Assembly (NCBI RefSeq): GCF_022559585.1 | Contig: NZ_CP087114.1 | Span: 1,529,095 to 1,593,094, forward strand | Reading direction: 5' to 3' | Length of the DNA stretch: 64,000 nt | Source: Bartonella machadoae | GTDB lineage: Bacteria; Pseudomonadota; Alphaproteobacteria; Rhizobiales; Rhizobiaceae | Shown: in pieces, positions 62,404 to 64,000 of the stretch | How positions within the stretch are numbered: position 1 is the first letter of the stretch | How the letters are laid out: every line of letters begins with the position of its first letter | The notes under the pieces: model-generated | The model's database searches: none | Told to the model about the DNA's origin: nothing | Seen by the model: only the letters and a program-made list of their open reading frames with translations | Made by a program: the position numbers and the translations under genes

Positions 62404-64000
62404 TTATTTTTCAATTGCACTATAAAAAATACGTGGTGCACTATTCCAAACCCATTTTTTGATATTGGGGGTCATTGCTATAACACCATATTTCTGAAAG
62501 ATAAAAGCATAAGGTCCTTTTTGCATAAGTTCACGCTGTAGATCAGCATAGATTTGTGCCCGTTTTTTAGGATCTTTTTGAAGCAATGCCTCTTTAACCT
62601 TTTTATTCATCTCTGCATCAAAAAATCCGTGTTGCCAACTCGGATAGGCTGTATTTTTTGCCTCAAAATGATTATCAGGGTTATAAACGATGTATGCAGC
62701 CATTGTATGAGGATCTGCAGAGTCATTATTCCAACCGACAAAAATCGTATCAAAAGCACGCGCGTAAAGTTTTGAAAACAACTGCGTTCCTGCCAAACGT
62801 TCAATTTTAAGATGCACGCCTACCTTTTTCGCATTGTCTTGGATAGACTGAGCAAGTGACAAAGCATAAGGAGACGTCCCCACTAAAAAATTCACCTCAA
62901 AACCTTTCGAGTAACCTGCCTCGGTTAAAAGCTTTTTTGCTTTTTGAAGATCAAGCTTAAAGGGTTGCCCTTCTTTTTCATCCAAAGCGCCAAGATTACC
63001 AAGAGGAACAAAGCTTGCACGGGGAATACCAACATCTTTGAGAAGGGTCTTTTTAAGTCCTTCATAATCAATAAGATAGCGCATTGCCAAACGCACTTTT
63101 TCATGAGCAAAAATTGGATTTGTCATATTGAATCCCCAATACATCATGGAAGGTTCCAATACTTTTTCAACTTTGATATTCGTGATTTTTTGGAGATCTG
63201 CCAGATCCTCTGGCATCAAATTACGAGCAACATCAATATCGTTTTTTTGCAACAGTAAACGTTGCGTTCCAGGCTCTGCAACATGGCGAATGATAATTTT
63301 CTTTAATTTAGGTGCCTCTCCCCAATAGTTGGGACTTGCACGCAACAATAAAGCTTCTCCAGGATTCCATTTTTTTATCTGATAGGGACCAACACAAGCC
63401 GCATGATTTGCTAAATATTGGTTTCCCATATCGCCATTTTTTTCGTGTTTCATAATCGTTTTACGATCAAGCAAAGCCGTAACAGGACTAGCAACAACAT
63501 TGTTAAGAATGAGCTCTACTGGATAAGGCTTATCAAATTTTATCACCACCGTTTTGTCATCTGGAGCTTGAAAAGCTTCATCCATGTTTTGTTCTGTGAT
63601 ACCATATTCATTAAAGGTTGCTGCCTTAGCCATTTTCAATTTAACAACCCGCTTCATACCCCAAACAAGATCACTCGCATGGGCAGGTCTCCCATCGTTA
63701 AACTTTAAACCATCACGCAAATGAAAAGTGATAACTGTATTCTGGTCACCACCCGACACCTCCCAATGTGTTGCCAAAGCAGGAACGATTTTAGCTGGGT
63801 CATCTGTCGCAGTGCTGACCAAATTGTCACAAACATTGAGAACGATTTCATTTCCATAAACATCGTTGAGTTTTGCAGGATCAAATGTATCGATTGCATC
63901 GATATTCCAAGCCATCACGAGTGTATCGGCAGGTGTTTTTGCTGAAACATGTTGCACAAGCATCCCCATTGCCATAACAGCAGAAACAAAAGAAGTGCTG
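62404..64000 (-). CDS. Solute-binding protein family 5, first of two (5' end outside window)
   Basis: About 531 residues, the start lies beyond the right edge; the frame stays open to 64000 and the visible top (STSFVSAVMAMGMLVQHVSA) looks like the end of a signal peptide. Mature region: TLVMAWNIDAIDTFDPAKL, FHLRDGLKFNDGRPA, NHAACVGPYQIKKWNPGEALLL, ANSPNYWG-like ASPNYWGEAPKLKKI. Close paralogue of the next SBP (60390-62006), with the same C-terminal end (FYSAIEK versus YYNAIEK). Confidence 0.9.
   Translation of the reverse strand, partial: STSFVSAVMAMGMLVQHVSAKTPADTLVMAWNIDAIDTFDPAKLNDVYGNEIVLNVCDNLVSTATDDPAKIVPALATHWEVSGGDQNTVITFHLRDGLKFNDGRPAHASDLVWGMKRVVKLKMAKAATFNEYGITEQNMDEAFQAPDDKTVVIKFDKPYPVELILNNVVASPVTALLDRKTIMKHEKNGDMGNQYLANHAACVGPYQIKKWNPGEALLLRASPNYWGEAPKLKKIIIRHVAEPGTQRLLLQKNDIDVARNLMPEDLADLQKITNIKVEKVLEPSMMYWGFNMTNPIFAHEKVRLAMRYLIDYEGLKKTLLKDVGIPRASFVPLGNLGALDEKEGQPFKLDLQKAKKLLTEAGYSKGFEVNFLVGTSPYALSLAQSIQDNAKKVGVHLKIERLAGTQLFSKLYARAFDTIFVGWNNDSADPHTMAAYIVYNPDNHFEAKNTAYPSWQHGFFDAEMNKKVKEALLQKDPKKRAQIYADLQRELMQKGPYAFIFQKYGVIAMTPNIKKWVWNSAPRIFYSAIEK

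Overview
The window is AT-rich alphaproteobacterial DNA, almost certainly from a Bartonella species, probably a rodent-associated lineage. The genus call rests on three things seen together: a Rhizobiales cell-cycle cluster (sciP, a fliJ-like gene, ctrA, chpT, eipA/DUF1134), large Bartonella-type autotransporters, and many decayed integrase pieces. No database search was possible, so species is not assigned.

Positions 1 to about 29,500 are most of a Mu-like transposable prophage. Apart from the repressor, every phage gene reads on the minus strand, so the prophage early end is on the right and its late end runs off the left edge. Read right to left, the order is: repressor (plus strand) facing a Ner-like regulator; a DnaA-C-like protein; a ParB-like protein; MuA-type transposase; MuB-type ATPase; GemA; a Mor/C-type late activator; lysis genes (GH19 endolysin, holin candidate, nested Rz/Rz1); packaging and head genes (DUF2730, DUF3486, terminase, DUF935 portal, F-like protein, I-like protease, decoration protein, capsid); and a P2-style tail (V, W, J, I, DUF4815, fibre, sheath). 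Many gene junctions are stop/start overlaps, which suggests translational coupling. One 17-bp dyad sits just upstream of the three late operons and is the best candidate for the Mor/C-type activator's site.

Within the prophage, three tandem copies of a roughly 201-bp unit lie between the F-like gene and the protease promoter. Each carries a plus-strand promoter, a foldable RNA and a T-rich tail, so they may be tandem small RNA genes expressed in the lysogen. The ParB-like gene carries a cluster of in-frame DNA palindromes of differing sequence but one common centre.

Positions 29,500 to 32,400 are the prophage edge and debris. A 5'-truncated gene of a YGNA/YDNA-type repeat family comes first, then an intact paralogue, a short trace of a third, an integrase remnant, and a candidate C-rich-loop small RNA. 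Positions 32,400 to 42,160 are core genome: an rRNA/tRNA methyltransferase, mnmA, the sciP to eipA cell-cycle and envelope cluster, two sugar-nucleotide-type enzymes, and a tRNA with CAT anticodon.

Positions 42,160 to 56,640 are a decayed accessory region. It holds short tandem repeats, a multiply frameshifted pseudogene, integrase remnants and two related autotransporter genes. The first (45,168-51,175) is open except for a one-base deficit in a poly(A) tract; the second (51,925 to about 55,600) has the same kind of lesion and a degraded beta-barrel. Positions 56,640 to 64,000 are a dipeptide/oligopeptide-type ABC transporter operon with two tandem substrate-binding proteins, the first cut by the window end.
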